Source: Diphasiastrum complanatum (taxonomy: Eukaryota > Streptophyta > Lycopodiopsida > Lycopodiales > Lycopodiaceae). Taken from it: a stretch of DNA of 64,000 nt. Shown here in pieces: positions 44,856-55,809 of the stretch (positions are counted from its first letter, which is position 1; every line of letters starts with the position of its first letter). A program made the position numbers and the translations under genes. The stretch is from NCBI GenBank assembly GCA_029204225.1, contig CM055113.1:25779462-25843461 (forward strand), written 5' to 3'. The notes below the pieces were generated by a model. It was given only the letters and a program-made list of their open reading frames with translations, made no database searches and was not told the origin of the DNA.

Positions 44856-46488
44856 ATGGATCCATCATCTACTTCATCTCTCATCGACAAAGTCGATGGC
44901 TCGGGAAATTCAAAGTGAAAGTTATACGTTTAGCCAAAGAACTATGGGACATCGTTGATGACACAGAGCTCAAACCAGAAGGAGATGCAACCAGCATCAC
45001 CAAGTGGAGACTGAGGGATGGCAAAGCATTTGCCATGATCACCCTCACCATCAAAGATACTCAGATCAGCCACATACGTACTACTTAAACTGCTAAGGAT
45101 GCATGGGACATCCTAGCAACTCTCTATGACATCAGAGACGTTACTTCCAAGCTTCATCTAAGGAAGAAATTCTTCACCTTCAGAATGTCTGATGCAGATA
45201 GTGTTTTGAGTCATTTCAACACCTTCAAAAATCTTATGAAACAATTGACTGCAACTGGCTCAGTCATAGAAGATTCTGATGCACTCATGACTCTATTATC
45301 AAGTCTACCTAAAGCCTACTAAAATTGGGTAATGGCAATTTCTACCCAGGAGCACCTCACTCTATCAAGAGTAATATCGCTACTCCTACAAGAGGAGATC
45401 AGAAGATCAGCGTTCTCCTTAAGCTCAAGATCATATCCTCAAGCCCTATATTCAAAAAATCAAAAGTTTAGATCCAAGATATCTACAAAGTCAGGCTATA
45501 CTGACAAAAAGAACATGATGCAGTCTGGACCAAATTTCGGTGTAGGATCGAATTCAAGCTCTTCATCATTCCAACCAATGCAAAAACTTTTCTGCAGATA
45601 CTGTAAGAGGACTGGCCACGAAATCAAGGAATGCCGAACTTTGAAAAACAACAACGAAAAGAAGAAACAGTTCCAACAACAAGCACATAGTGCTACAACC
45701 AGTCACTCAAATCAGCAACAAGAAAAAAATGAAGCAGCTTTCATGACCAAAGTCGGAGAACAACATGATATCGATTCCTAGTATCTAGATTCTGGAGCAA
45801 CTCAATACATGACTCATCATCACGACTGGTTCAAAGACTATAAGTCATTCACCCACTCTCGAGTTGTGCAACTTAGAGACAACTCATCACATTCAATCGA
45901 AGGTGAAGGAACAGTCAGAGTTGAGTTCAAAAGAGGTGAGGTCAAGTTGTTGTCCAACGTTCTCAACATTCCAAATCTGACCAAGAATCTGCTCTCAATT
46001 AGCAGAATCACCGATTCAGGTCGGAGGGTCGAATTCGATACAGAAGGCTGCACACAGATGGAATGGGAGGGTATATCTCCACAGAATTCAAGGAGTTTTG
46101 CAAGGCCAGTGGAATACATCAACAATATACAACCAGCTACTCACCTCAGTCCAATGGTATAGCTGAACGGAAGAATCAGACACTCATCAAAAGTGCCAAG
46201 AGCGTGATGACCCATGTCTCTCTTCCAAAGAAATTCTGGGTAGAAGCTGTCACTATAGCTGGCTATTTGTAGAATCGATCCATCACCAAAGCCCTGAATG
46301 GCAAGACACTTTATGAGGTGTGGACATGATCGAAACCATCACTTAGAAATATTCGAGTGTTTGGATGCATCGCTTTCGCTCAGATCCCTGAAGATCTAAG
46401 AAGAAAGCTGGATGATAAGAGCAGGAAAACGATCTTCATCGGCTATTCCCCATACCACAAGGCATACAAGCTTTACAATTTGGATACT
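44856..46488 (+). pseudogene. Decayed Ty1/copia gag-protease-integrase relic
   Basis: Gag starts at ATG 44856 (MDPSSTSSLIDKVDG) but is frameshifted within 20 codons. Gag_2-type sequence continues with stops (LWDIVDDTE, WDILATLYD, LRKKFFTFRM). The zinc knuckle is intact at about 45593-45634 (CRYCKRTGHEIKEC). The protease motif LDSGATQYMT follows at about 45787. An internal deletion then joins the region after the protease to the end of integrase (YISTEFKEFCKASG, NGIAERKNQT, FGCIAFAQIPEDLR). It is cut off at 46488 by the GH18 block. Related to 25128-27895. Confidence 0.88.
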
Positions 46489-46601
46489 TTTGCTTAGGAT
46501 CATGCAAAAGATAATAAATAGCTTTTGCTTTTTGCTCATGCAATTTGCACTTCGACATACTAATTTTGAAATGGCAACAATGCATGCTACTTTAGTAGCC
46601 C

Positions 46602-46763
46602 ACAATTGATGATGGTTCAATCTTAAAAATTAAGACCACTACCACATATTAATATCCTTTAACATTGACTTTGTATCAAACTCCTTGGTTGACCGACCTC
46701 AACACATAGTATTTATTGCCTTTGCAAGGCAAGGCCAAAAAGCAATGAGGTAAAGGTGATGTC
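46602..46763. repeat. Short dispersed repeat X, copy 2
   Basis: Inserted in block C relative to block B, with gccc on both sides (46598-46601, 46764-46767), a possible 4-bp target duplication. It is the reverse complement of 18334-18486 with a few differences. No ORF. Confidence 0.6.
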
Positions 46764-47198
46764 GCCCAAGTTGGGTAACGAGCATTTAACCAATTGGGAA
46801 AAAACAAAATAGAGGCACATATGTTCTTATTCTTAGACGCCTGCAAGAGACTACCCTTGCTCTTTCCTTAACGCTGAAAAAATAGTCTCAAATGCAGATT
46901 CATTCACGTAAGGTGAACTTGGTGCATATTTCTTTATGGGAGTTTCAACACGCCCCCTATAATAATGGATAGACTAAGTCAAGCAACTGACTTAGTTGCT
47001 CTGTTCCACAACATTAGACGCGAATTCCTCTGCCCCAAGTGCTCTTCCCTACACAAATTCCCAAGCAGAATTGCACTGCTCTGCTCCATCTCATAATTCA
47101 TATCCCCTCGTCGTCTCGTCTGTGAGCTCACAATTCGTCAACATACCATATATACATACAGCACTACTCTAGTAAAGGCTGATTCAGAAATTATTCCG

Positions 47199-48139
47199 AT
47201 GGCACAGAGGCGAGGAATTCAACTTCCCCGGGTTTCAGCTATGCAACCTGTGCTGCTGATGATACTATGTATGATGGCCATCAACGCGGCCTATGCGCTC
47301 AGACAGTTCCCTTGGGCAGGAGGTCTGCACTCCTCCACTCCAGCCACGGCAACCTCATCGTAGATTACATTGGCGCCTCTGGAGCATCAGACCTACAGTT
47401 CGCGGATCTCCCTATCTCTGCCTCCCTACAATACATCTTACCGCTGTCCTTCGCCATCGATGCAGACGCATCGGGCAACACTCAGAATGGTAACTTCAAT
47501 GCCTTTTGGGCTTCCAGTCTCACTCCTCAGTCTGCACAGAGCTTCAAACAGAGCAATCCCAACGTCAAGCTTCTTGTCAGCCTCGCAGGCTTCTCCCAAT
47601 TCCTCTCAGACGGCACCACCAGGAATGTCGACTGGTACGACCCCCCCAGCACCGACACTTGGATCAGCAATGCAGTCAGCTCCATCTCCAACCTCGTCTC
47701 TCAGTACTCGCTGGACGGCGTCGACGTCGACTACGAGAACTTCCCCACCTCTGCCACCTTCACCACGTGCATCGGTGGTCTCATCTCCCAGCTCAAGAGC
47801 TCTGGAACTATTTCCATAGCCTCCATTGCCCCTTTTGGAGCCACTATCTCCATCTACGCAGACCTCTTTGCCAACTTCGGCTCCTCCATAGACTACGTGA
47901 ACTATCAGTTCTATGCTGATGGCTTGGCATCGCAATCCGACTTCATAAGCAGATACAACACTGTGGCTGGCAGCTTCGATGCTAGCAAGCTGCTACCTAG
48001 CGTGGAGGCGGCTGGCCGAGGACTGCAGGGATCCGACTTCATTGGAGCCGCCCAGCAGTTGACCATCCCAGGCATCATGATCTTCAACGTGGACAATGAC
48101 AAAGGAAGTGGCTTCAGCACGGAGCAGGCCACTTCTTGA
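47199..48139 (+). pseudogene. GH18 chitinase-like gene, copy C, 5' frameshift
   Basis: The ATG at 47199 opens the secretory signal peptide, but one base is missing near 47323 (ggtctgcac against ggtcgtgcac in copies A and B), so that frame soon ends. The rest is a long open frame (usable from 47267, stop at 48139) covering the whole GH18 domain. It includes DGVDVDYE at residues 150-157 of the 290-aa frame (catalytic Glu157) and the VNYQFYADG strand lost from copy A. The 3' end lost a net 27 bp, so the tail reads EQATS instead of ending ASFLST. The upstream TATA region is deleted. An internal ATG could still give a leaderless protein, but its first 20 residues are out of the ancestral frame. 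Confidence 0.85.
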
Positions 48140-49070
48140 AAGAGCCGGAATGACATTGCCACTTGCCATGCGTTTACACTAACCGATGCGTGCTCTGCAT
48201 ATTGGAATTTGGTGTTGGATAATGCCATCAATATGTACTCCTGCTCAATCAGAAGATTCATACGGCATCCATTCATTCATTCTTGTCAACGATGTCCACC
48301 AGAGTGTTGGCCTCAAGGCATTGGAGTGCATCGCACTCACAATTTTTTTTTCCAAATAAGTTGTGCTTGTCGCCCAGAAACGTACCCTGAAAAGCTCGAC
48401 CTATAAGCAATGCTAGAGGCGAATTTCCTGCTTCATGTTGGTTTTCCACGTTCACAATTTATATGAAGGTTTATGCAATCATGCCCTCAAATGATTTTAT
48501 TGTTATATCTTCGTTCCAGAACATTAACAATATAGTGTTAGGAAACATAACAGAATTTGCACATGACATTACATTCCAATTCATCTACATCTACATAGAT
48601 TTGTTGCATTACCACTACAGATCAGAAAACACTGTATGCAACATCTTATAATATATGGCTAACACACAAAATAAGCTAAAAATCTTACAAATATTTTATC
48701 TGATTCCGAAAAATAGTAACATTCAAAGGATGTTGATCGCTATTAACTTCTATCATCGCCAACATCCACGAACTACCAATTTGTTTGCAGATCATTCACG
48801 ATCCACGTTCATTCTTTCTTGCCATAAAATCATCACATACACAACTAGCATTCAATTGTATACCTATGATCCTTTTGTAGTCCACAAATTAAAATTACTT
48901 CTGCAGACGGGAAATTTGAAAGAGTCATTCCTAGTGTGCTTGATTGAAGTTCAAGCCCCAAATGTTGATAAAGTAATTTGCTAATTAGAAGTCGTGACGT
49001 TGTCCATATCTTAGTTGTCTAGTCTGCATTTTATATATGAATTTCTAATTGACTTCTATTCTAGCAATAA

Positions 49071-50288
49071 TGTAGCGCAGGCATCCCAAAGGGAGCCGGG
49101 AACCACGACTTAGCTTCCCAGCCTTCAACTCTTGCCATCCGAACCCACTTGACATACAAGCAGCCAACTTGCCAACAACGATCAGACTTAACCAACTTGA
49201 AGTTCCGAGGACCAACATTGAGATCCAACCCGGCGCCATGCCAGATCGGGGGTCCCGATGTGGGTGACTTCCCTCCAAGCAAGCCGCCCGACATACATCA
49301 AACTTAACCAACTCGAAGCTTCGTTACAAACGAGTAACATCCATTCCAAGCAAGCGGTCTGACTTACATCAGACTTAACCAGCTGAAAGCTTCGTCATGA
49401 GCGCTGGAAGCCAACCTGGCGCCTCGCCAGACTGGACAGCCATAAACAGGTAACATCCACCCAAGCAAGCCATCCAACTCAGCCGACAGGTTACAGCCCG
49501 TTCCCCAAGAGCTTAACCCATTCACGTTCATGCAAGGCACACTCAGAACCACAAGCCGCGACAGATATGGAAACAACCAGTTCCTGGACCAAATGGTCCC
49601 GACAGCATACCGCTGGCGCCACGGACAGAATGGTCCTGACGGCATACCGCTGGCGTCCCGGGATACGACCCGCAGCTATGTGCCAAGTTAAAAATTTTGA
49701 AAGCGGCCTTACAACTGGCGCTTTTACCGAACACTGAAACCCAGAAGGTAATCAGAGTCAGTTTGAGGAAAATCCCACTTTATTGATAAATCTGAGAAGG
49801 TTACATTTCAAGTGTGTGACCGACCCTAGTCTTCGGGGCGCTAGCATGCCAAGGTGAGAGCCATGACAACATTCCAGCAAGGGAGGCTCAGACTTGGTTG
49901 GAGCTCGCCCTGAGTCGCAACCCGCACTCCCCTATAATATTGGTGTGATTCGGCACCTCCCCTCATACCAAGCACTCTACCTAAGCTGGTAAAGCACGTT
50001 TTTCTCTCTCTAGGATTTTCTCTTTCTAGAAAGTCATTTTCTCTCTCTAGATTTTATTGATCCCCAGGCTTCCTTTAATCATGCCTAGATCGTGTGAGGT
50101 GATTGCACATCGATCTGAGCTCTCTGGACTCCGCTAGAACCGATCAAAGATTTTCAGCCATAGGAACTTGGCGCCGGCTGGATTCTGGTCACAGTGGCGC
50201 CGGGAGCAGCAGGGGCGCTGCTGGCGCCGGGGACATAGCTGGCGCCAATGGCGCCGGAAGTAAAGCTTGTAAAGGTAGCTTTACAACA
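49071..50288 (-). mobile_element. Solo LTR of retrotransposon family A
   Basis: A lone 1,218-bp LTR (TGTAGCGCAG...TTTACAACA) with a perfect 5-bp target duplication aataa (49066-49070, 50289-50293). Block B has the empty site. It defines the exact LTR ends for family A. The internal region was lost by LTR-LTR recombination. GGCGCC palindromes are mostly intact. Confidence 0.93.
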
Positions 50289-50310
50289 AATAAGTCCCAT
50301 GTTGGAAGGC

Positions 50311-51199
50311 AGGGATAGGTTTTCTTCTATGCTCTCTCCGAAATGTGGCTTGACCAGTTATTCTATGAGTTTTGGTTTCTTCATATCTTAATATTCACTT
50401 TTACATTTCTAGACTATTAAGAATGCAAAACTTATTCAACTTCTCTCTAAAGGTTAACTCATTCTCTTTATCATTTCATTTTCTTGAGGAACTTCCACAA
50501 AAAGACATAAATCATCCTTTGTATCCCAAACATGAGGAATATAATGATTTGTATGGGCAAGGAACTCCATGATAGAGACTATGAATTCTTGCACTAGCCA
50601 CCCTTCCACCATGATGCCCTAGGCCTTACCCTTTGGCTTACAAAGCCTTTCAATGTTTTCATAAATCACTCTAGAAGAAAACATCGATCGGCTATGGATG
50701 ATCCTTGTATTGATAATATCAATGAGATCAAACATCACAAATAAATGATACTAATAGACTATGATCAACTAAAAACTACCTTATAGGTACGTTGCCACTA
50801 TTGTTAAGATCTGTCTTGTCCCATTGATCTCGTTGGATGAAATTTGTTTTTATAAGTGTTGGGGAGAGAATATGTGTAGTTGAGTCAAAGGGAATGCAAA
50901 GAAACTCAACAGAGAAGGAACTATGTTCGAACCATCAGGCTTTGATGAGTGATTCCTCGGTGCATGAAGTACACCTAATATGTCCAAATCAACTGTATCG
51001 TGACAAAGATGACAACTGATTTTACTTGATCCTCACTTTAAAATGGTCAAAAGCATACTTGAAACTGTCTCTTCTTGTACTCACTCTCTATCTTGAACAA
51101 TCTAAGGTGGAAGGAAGCCGCTCTGGATCAGTTTCTTATCTATAAATAATGAAGATTGACAATTGGGTAAGAGATTGCTACTTATGAGATATATATGCA
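50311..51199. repeat. Segment R copy 2 and flanking sequence
   Basis: 50497-50935 matches 31921-32400 but lacks the long CT tract. 51030-51133 matches 58945-59040 in direct orientation (aaagcatact, cttgaacaatctaagg). No gene supported. Confidence 0.65.
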
Positions 51200-51204
51200 A
51201 TCTT

Positions 51205-51859
51205 TGTGAAAAATACAGATCCTAAGTGGATCTAAACTCCAAGATCATTGGCTTGAATGCTTGCACTCCAAACTACATAAGCTAGGAATTGGCAACACAT
51301 TCTATGCTACCTAGAATGCAAAGAACTTGATCAAAAAGCATTTATCACAAATGGAAACTTCCATAAACATCAAGTGCGGCCCAAAATAACATTATACAGT
51401 CCATAATACATCAGCCTACCACTTTTGGAAAGCACCTAAGATCATACACAATAGCTTGAAGACAATACACACAACAATGCTCTCAATGGAGGAAGAAACA
51501 ATGACTATGATCTATTGATCTCAATGAAGCATACAAAAGGTTTCTCCAACCTGTTCTCCACGACTTCCCTACTATTTATGGATGAGGAAAATGACTCTCT
51601 CTCCTCTCTCTAGAAGGTACTTGACCCTAGATATTCCCTATATAGGAAAAATAGCTAAAAATGGCTTATATGACCAAAATACATCAAAATGGTCTCATTT
51701 TGAAGGGTATGAAGTTTGACACTTCATCATACTGAAAAAATACAGTAAATAAAAACATTGTGGCCTGGTTCACACGTGCAAAACTCCAGAACCAAAACTA
51801 TTTACAATTTTAGCCAATTTAGGCCTCAAACTAGCTAGGAAATGTTGACAATTTTCACA
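51205..51859 (-). mobile_element. 3' LTR of the copia element
   Basis: 655 bp; plus strand reads TGTGAAAAATAC...ATTTTCACA. The RNase H stop codon (51855-51857) lies within its first five bases. Confidence 0.93.
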
Positions 51860-53486
51860 CTCCCTCTTCAACATTGGATGCTAGTTTCAACATAGTCTTT
51901 GAGCACATTCCAAGATTAGATCTATGCATTAAATATAGGTCCTTTCCCAATGGTTTGGTGAAGATATCAGCCACACACTCCTTTGAAGAGACATGTTGAA
52001 GCTCCACCTCTTTGGCAATGACTTGATCTCTCACAAAATGGTGAGCAATCTCAATGTGCTTGCTCCTTGCATGAAAAACAGGATTGCTTGCCAAGCTTTG
52101 GGCTGAAAGGTTATCACAAAGTATGATTGGAGTCTTCTCTGGTTCCAGCAAGTGAAGATCCAATAACATCCTCTTGATCCAAAGAATCTCCTTGGTGCAT
52201 GTTGTTAATGCCTTGTACTCGGCTTCGGTGGAAGATAGAGAGATAGTTGGTTGCTTCTTTGATAGCCATGAGACCACTCCATCTCCAAGATAGATTGCAA
52301 AGGCACTTGTTGACTTCCTATCCATTTGATCACCTGCAAAATCTGAATCTGAAAATCCACAAAGGTTAGGTGTAGTACCTCCATACAAGATGCCAAAATC
52401 TCTAGATCCCGAGATGTATCTAAGTACTCTCTTTCCTAGCTTCCAATGAGCCTCACTAGGATCTTGCATAAATTGACTTAGTTTACCAACCACAAAGCTT
52501 AGATCAGGTCTTGTGATGGTTAACCATATAAGAGATCCTATTAGCTTTCTATAGAGAGTAATGTCCTTGAAGGATCTTTCATTACTTCTTGTAGTTAGCT
52601 TTACATTTGATTCCATAGGAGTATAAACAACTTTACAATCTTCCATATGAAACCTTTTTAGAATAGAGTTAACATACTTTTCTTGACATATGAATGTAGA
52701 TTTAGAAGTTCTAATAATCTCTATTCCTAAGATATAATGAAGTTTACCAAGATCTTGAATTTCAAACTCTCTTTTGAGTGCCATCTTGATTTCATCTATA
52801 TCTAGATTGTTACCACCACTTAAGATAATGTCATCAACATAGATCAAAAGTAAAGTGATATCATTTTCATTCAATCTAAAGTAGAGAGAATGATCATACT
52901 CACTCATAACAAAGTTTTGAGAAAGTAAGAAGGAATTGAGCTTAGCATACCAATTCCTTGGTGCTTGCTTTAGCCCATACAAACTCTTTTGGAGATAGCA
53001 CACATGATTAGGCTCATCATGTGAAACATAGCCCTCGGGTTGCTCCATGTAAATATCTTCTTCAAGATCACCATTCAAGAAGGCATTAGTAACATCCATT
53101 TGCCACATATCCCAATCATAAAGAGTTGCAAGAGAGATTAGGATTCGAATAGTTACCATCTTTGCCACGGGTGCAAAGGTCTCATCATAGTCAATACCAT
53201 ATTCTTGAGCATACCCCTTTGCCACCAACCTTGCCTTGTACTTGTTGATTGATCCATCTTGATTTGTCTTGATCTTGAAGATCCACTTACAACCAATTGC
53301 CTTCTTGTCCTTTGGAAGCTTTACCAACCTCCATGTGTTGCTTTTAATGAGTGCTTGATGCTCATGATCCATGGCTTGGATCCATTCCTTCTTTTGAATT
53401 GCTTCACCTACACAAGTTGGTTCATCAAAAGAGGTAAGAAAAAGCAAAGTTAGAGTTGTCCACCACTTGCTTTCCTTTTTCATCAT
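51855..53486 (-). CDS. Copia reverse transcriptase and RNase H (543-aa frame)
   Basis: Second half of the polyprotein. From about residue 35 it carries the copia RT: WIFKIKTNQDGS, FAPVAKM, catalytic D131 in QMDVTNAFLNGD and the YVDD box at 216-219. The connection domain follows (TRPDLSFVVGKLSQFM), then RNase H with SSTEAEYKAL (about 427-436), CDNLSAQSL, HARSKHIEIAHHFVRD and ADIFTKPLGKD. It makes and processes element cDNA in cytoplasmic particles. The first 17 or so residues after the ATG at 53486 are out of the ancestral frame, so the ATG is not a real start. The segment overlaps the gag-PR-IN frame by 62 nt in another phase. The stop is shared with the first bases of the 3' LTR. Confidence 0.9.
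   Translation of the reverse strand: MMKKESKWWTTLTLLFLTSFDEPTCVGEAIQKKEWIQAMDHEHQALIKSNTWRLVKLPKDKKAIGCKWIFKIKTNQDGSINKYKARLVAKGYAQEYGIDYDETFAPVAKMVTIRILISLATLYDWDMWQMDVTNAFLNGDLEEDIYMEQPEGYVSHDEPNHVCYLQKSLYGLKQAPRNWYAKLNSFLLSQNFVMSEYDHSLYFRLNENDITLLLIYVDDIILSGGNNLDIDEIKMALKREFEIQDLGKLHYILGIEIIRTSKSTFICQEKYVNSILKRFHMEDCKVVYTPMESNVKLTTRSNERSFKDITLYRKLIGSLIWLTITRPDLSFVVGKLSQFMQDPSEAHWKLGKRVLRYISGSRDFGILYGGTTPNLCGFSDSDFAGDQMDRKSTSAFAIYLGDGVVSWLSKKQPTISLSSTEAEYKALTTCTKEILWIKRMLLDLHLLEPEKTPIILCDNLSAQSLASNPVFHARSKHIEIAHHFVRDQVIAKEVELQHVSSKECVADIFTKPLGKDLYLMHRSNLGMCSKTMLKLASNVEEGV
51860..51873 (-). other. Polypurine tract of the copia element
   Basis: Minus strand tgttgaagagggag directly before the 3' LTR; it also encodes the last residues of RNase H (EEGV). 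Confidence 0.8.
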
Positions 53487-55809
53487 AGGTTAGCCTTGAT
53501 GGCTTAGCCCTTTGCCTTTGAGTCTTCCTTGAAGTTTGCTTTGGAGTGGCATCTCCATCTTCATCCAAGACATCTTGCACATCATGATGATTAGTAGGCA
53601 CATCAACATCAACATCAACAACATTGGAAACATTCTCTTCATGAAAGATGACATCCCTACTTATGACAACTTTCTTTGTAGAAGGAATGTACACTTTGTA
53701 AGCCTTGCTTACTTCACTATAGCCAACAAACACACCCTTCTTTGATGAAGGATCTTCTTTAGTTCTATCATCAAGTGTGATATTGACAAAACATGTACAT
53801 CCAAAGATCCTACAATGCTTGACACTCGGCCTTCTACCATAAAGAACCTCATGAGGAGTTTTACCATCCAAGGAAGCACTTGTCCATCTATTACATAGAT
53901 AGTTAGCACATGCTAAAGCTTCCCCCCAAAAAGACTTAGCAAGATTAGCATGTAGTCTCATTGCCTTGGCACATTCACAAAGGGTTCTATTCTTCCTCTC
54001 GGCCACTCCATTCTGTTGTGGAGTCCTAGGACTAGACATCTCCCTCTTAATCCCATGTGCTATACAAAAGTCTTTGAACCTATTTGAGGTGTATTCCCCT
54101 CCATTATCAGATCTTAAGCATTTGATCTTTGTATTGAATTGGTTTTCCATTTCATTCTTGAACTTGACAAATGCAGCAAACACTTCATCCTTACTTTTAA
54201 GAAGATAGATCCAAGTATACCTACTAAAGTCATCAATGAAAGTTGCATACATCTTTGCCCCACCATTGCTAGTTGTACTAGAAGAATGAATATCAGAATG
54301 CACAAGTTGAAAAGCTTCTTTAGATCTAGAAGTAGATCTAGAATAAGCAAGTCTATGAGATTTGGACAAGGCACAATGTTCACAAACACTATTGTTTGCA
54401 ACAAGACTTTTAGGGAGACCAAGAACAAGCTCTTTCTTTGCCATTACCTCCAAAGATTTGAAGATGGGATGGCCCAACCTCTTGCGCCAAACTTCTTGGT
54501 TTGTCAATTGCTCCCTAGCCATACATCCTTCATGATTAGAGATCACACATGCATCAAGCTTGAAAAGTTTACCATGCCTCCTACCTTGAGCAATCAAGGA
54601 TCCACATTTACTTATCAAACATGCATCTCCAATGAACTCCACATCAAGTCCTTTGTCAATCATTTGACTTACACTAAGCAAATTCTTAGTGATTGAAGGA
54701 ATGTACAAAACATTTTCAAGATTTGCTTTCCTATTTGTTGAAAGGGAAATAGAAATAGTGCCTATGCCTTTGATGTCACATTGACCATCATTTGCAGTGT
54801 AGATGATGTTACCTTCTCCCTCATAAGACAATAAGGATGTAAAGTATTCCTTATGTCTTGTCATGTGAGATGAGGCTCCACTATCAATCCACCAAAGATC
54901 ATTATCATCTATGTTGGCTAACAAACTTGAAGTCATAACAAGTGATTCACATGTGTTATGTTCTTCCTCATCTATTGTAAGATTTCCTTGCCTCTCTCCT
55001 TGCTTTCTTTTCTTCTTATAACATTCATTTGCAAAATGACCTTTTATCCCACAATAAAAGCACTTGAACTTTGACTTATTGTTCTTAGTAGAAGAGGAAG
55101 AGGAAGAGTGATCATCATGATCAAAGTTACCACCTTTGGACCATTTCCCTTTGCCTTTACCTTTGCCCTTGAATTTGCCTTTTGTGAAGAAAGTCTCTTC
55201 ACCTCCACCTTGCAAGGATGCACCATCAAGCTTTGATTGCAACCTATGTTCTTCAGCCAATAAGATTTCTTGCAAGTCAACCACACTTGGCAAGACTCTT
55301 TGAATGGCAAAACTTTGCACAAGGTTAGCATGTTCATTTAGCAAACCATTCAACATAACTTGGACTATTTCACCATCTTTTATGTTCTCATCAATGCATG
55401 CTAAATCATCACTTAGGGACTTAACTCTCAAGATAAATGCATGAGCACTTTCACCCTCTCTTTGCCTACTAGAAAATATTTGTCTCCTTAGGGTCAATAC
55501 CCTAGACGTGGACTTTGATTCAAAGAGCTTCTTTAAGGCATTCCATGCCTCACTTGCACTTTGACACTTTCCAACTTCCTTGAGAAGTTCATTTGTAACA
55601 TTCATTTTAATGATATGAAGAGCCCTTTTGGCCTTCTTATCAAACCTTTGTTGCTCTTGAAGTGTGAGAGGTCTCTCTTCAATTTCTGCAACTATGTCCA
55701 TGAGTTCATTCAACTCAAGTAAGGACTCCATCCTCACTTTCCAAGTAGAGTAGTTTGATGAACTCAACCTTTCACTAGACTCTAGCATGATCCCACCATT
55801 GGAAGCCAT
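53425..55809 (-). CDS. Copia gag-protease-integrase (794-aa frame)
   Basis: First half of the polyprotein, starting at 55809. It has a UBN2/gag_2 domain (about 15-195) and a Gly/Lys stretch (211-224). A CCHC zinc knuckle follows (C250-X2-C253-X4-H258-X4-C263), then aspartic protease DSGAS (309-313). GAG-pre-integrase is next (WRKRLGH, CEHCALSK, 441-484), then the integrase core with catalytic D506, D568 and E604 (NGVAERKNRT). The integrase C-terminal region (FGCTCFVNI, KKGVFVGY) leads into the linker before RT. All active-site residues are present. The frame ends at 53425, shortly after a T-run where an RT-containing frame takes over. The expected copia polyprotein is a single chain of about 1,300 aa, so one indel splits it. 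Confidence 0.92.
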   Translation of the reverse strand: MASNGGIMLESSERLSSSNYSTWKVRMESLLELNELMDIVAEIEERPLTLQEQQRFDKKAKRALHIIKMNVTNELLKEVGKCQSASEAWNALKKLFESKSTSRVLTLRRQIFSSRQREGESAHAFILRVKSLSDDLACIDENIKDGEIVQVMLNGLLNEHANLVQSFAIQRVLPSVVDLQEILLAEEHRLQSKLDGASLQGGGEETFFTKGKFKGKGKGKGKWSKGGNFDHDDHSSSSSSTKNNKSKFKCFYCGIKGHFANECYKKKRKQGERQGNLTIDEEEHNTCESLVMTSSLLANIDDNDLWWIDSGASSHMTRHKEYFTSLLSYEGEGNIIYTANDGQCDIKGIGTISISLSTNRKANLENVLYIPSITKNLLSVSQMIDKGLDVEFIGDACLISKCGSLIAQGRRHGKLFKLDACVISNHEGCMAREQLTNQEVWRKRLGHPIFKSLEVMAKKELVLGLPKSLVANNSVCEHCALSKSHRLAYSRSTSRSKEAFQLVHSDIHSSSTTSNGGAKMYATFIDDFSRYTWIYLLKSKDEVFAAFVKFKNEMENQFNTKIKCLRSDNGGEYTSNRFKDFCIAHGIKREMSSPRTPQQNGVAERKNRTLCECAKAMRLHANLAKSFWGEALACANYLCNRWTSASLDGKTPHEVLYGRRPSVKHCRIFGCTCFVNITLDDRTKEDPSSKKGVFVGYSEVSKAYKVYIPSTKKVVISRDVIFHEENVSNVVDVDVDVPTNHHDVQDVLDEDGDATPKQTSRKTQRQRAKPSRLTYDEKGKQVVDNSNFAFSYLF

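Larger units (their letters stand above)
46489..50310 (+). repeat. Segmental duplication, copy C (GH18 block)
   Basis: Matches block B from its first bases. Two insertions are absent from B: repeat X (46602-46763, flanked by gccc) and a family-A solo LTR (49071-50288). Homology to B stops near 50310 and resumes at 50497 (segment R). Confidence 0.85.

Noticed and set aside
53425-53486. Programmed ribosomal frameshift in the copia element
   Set aside because: Plant copia elements normally use one frame and the site is a homopolymer; an indel or sequencing error is more likely without comparative data.
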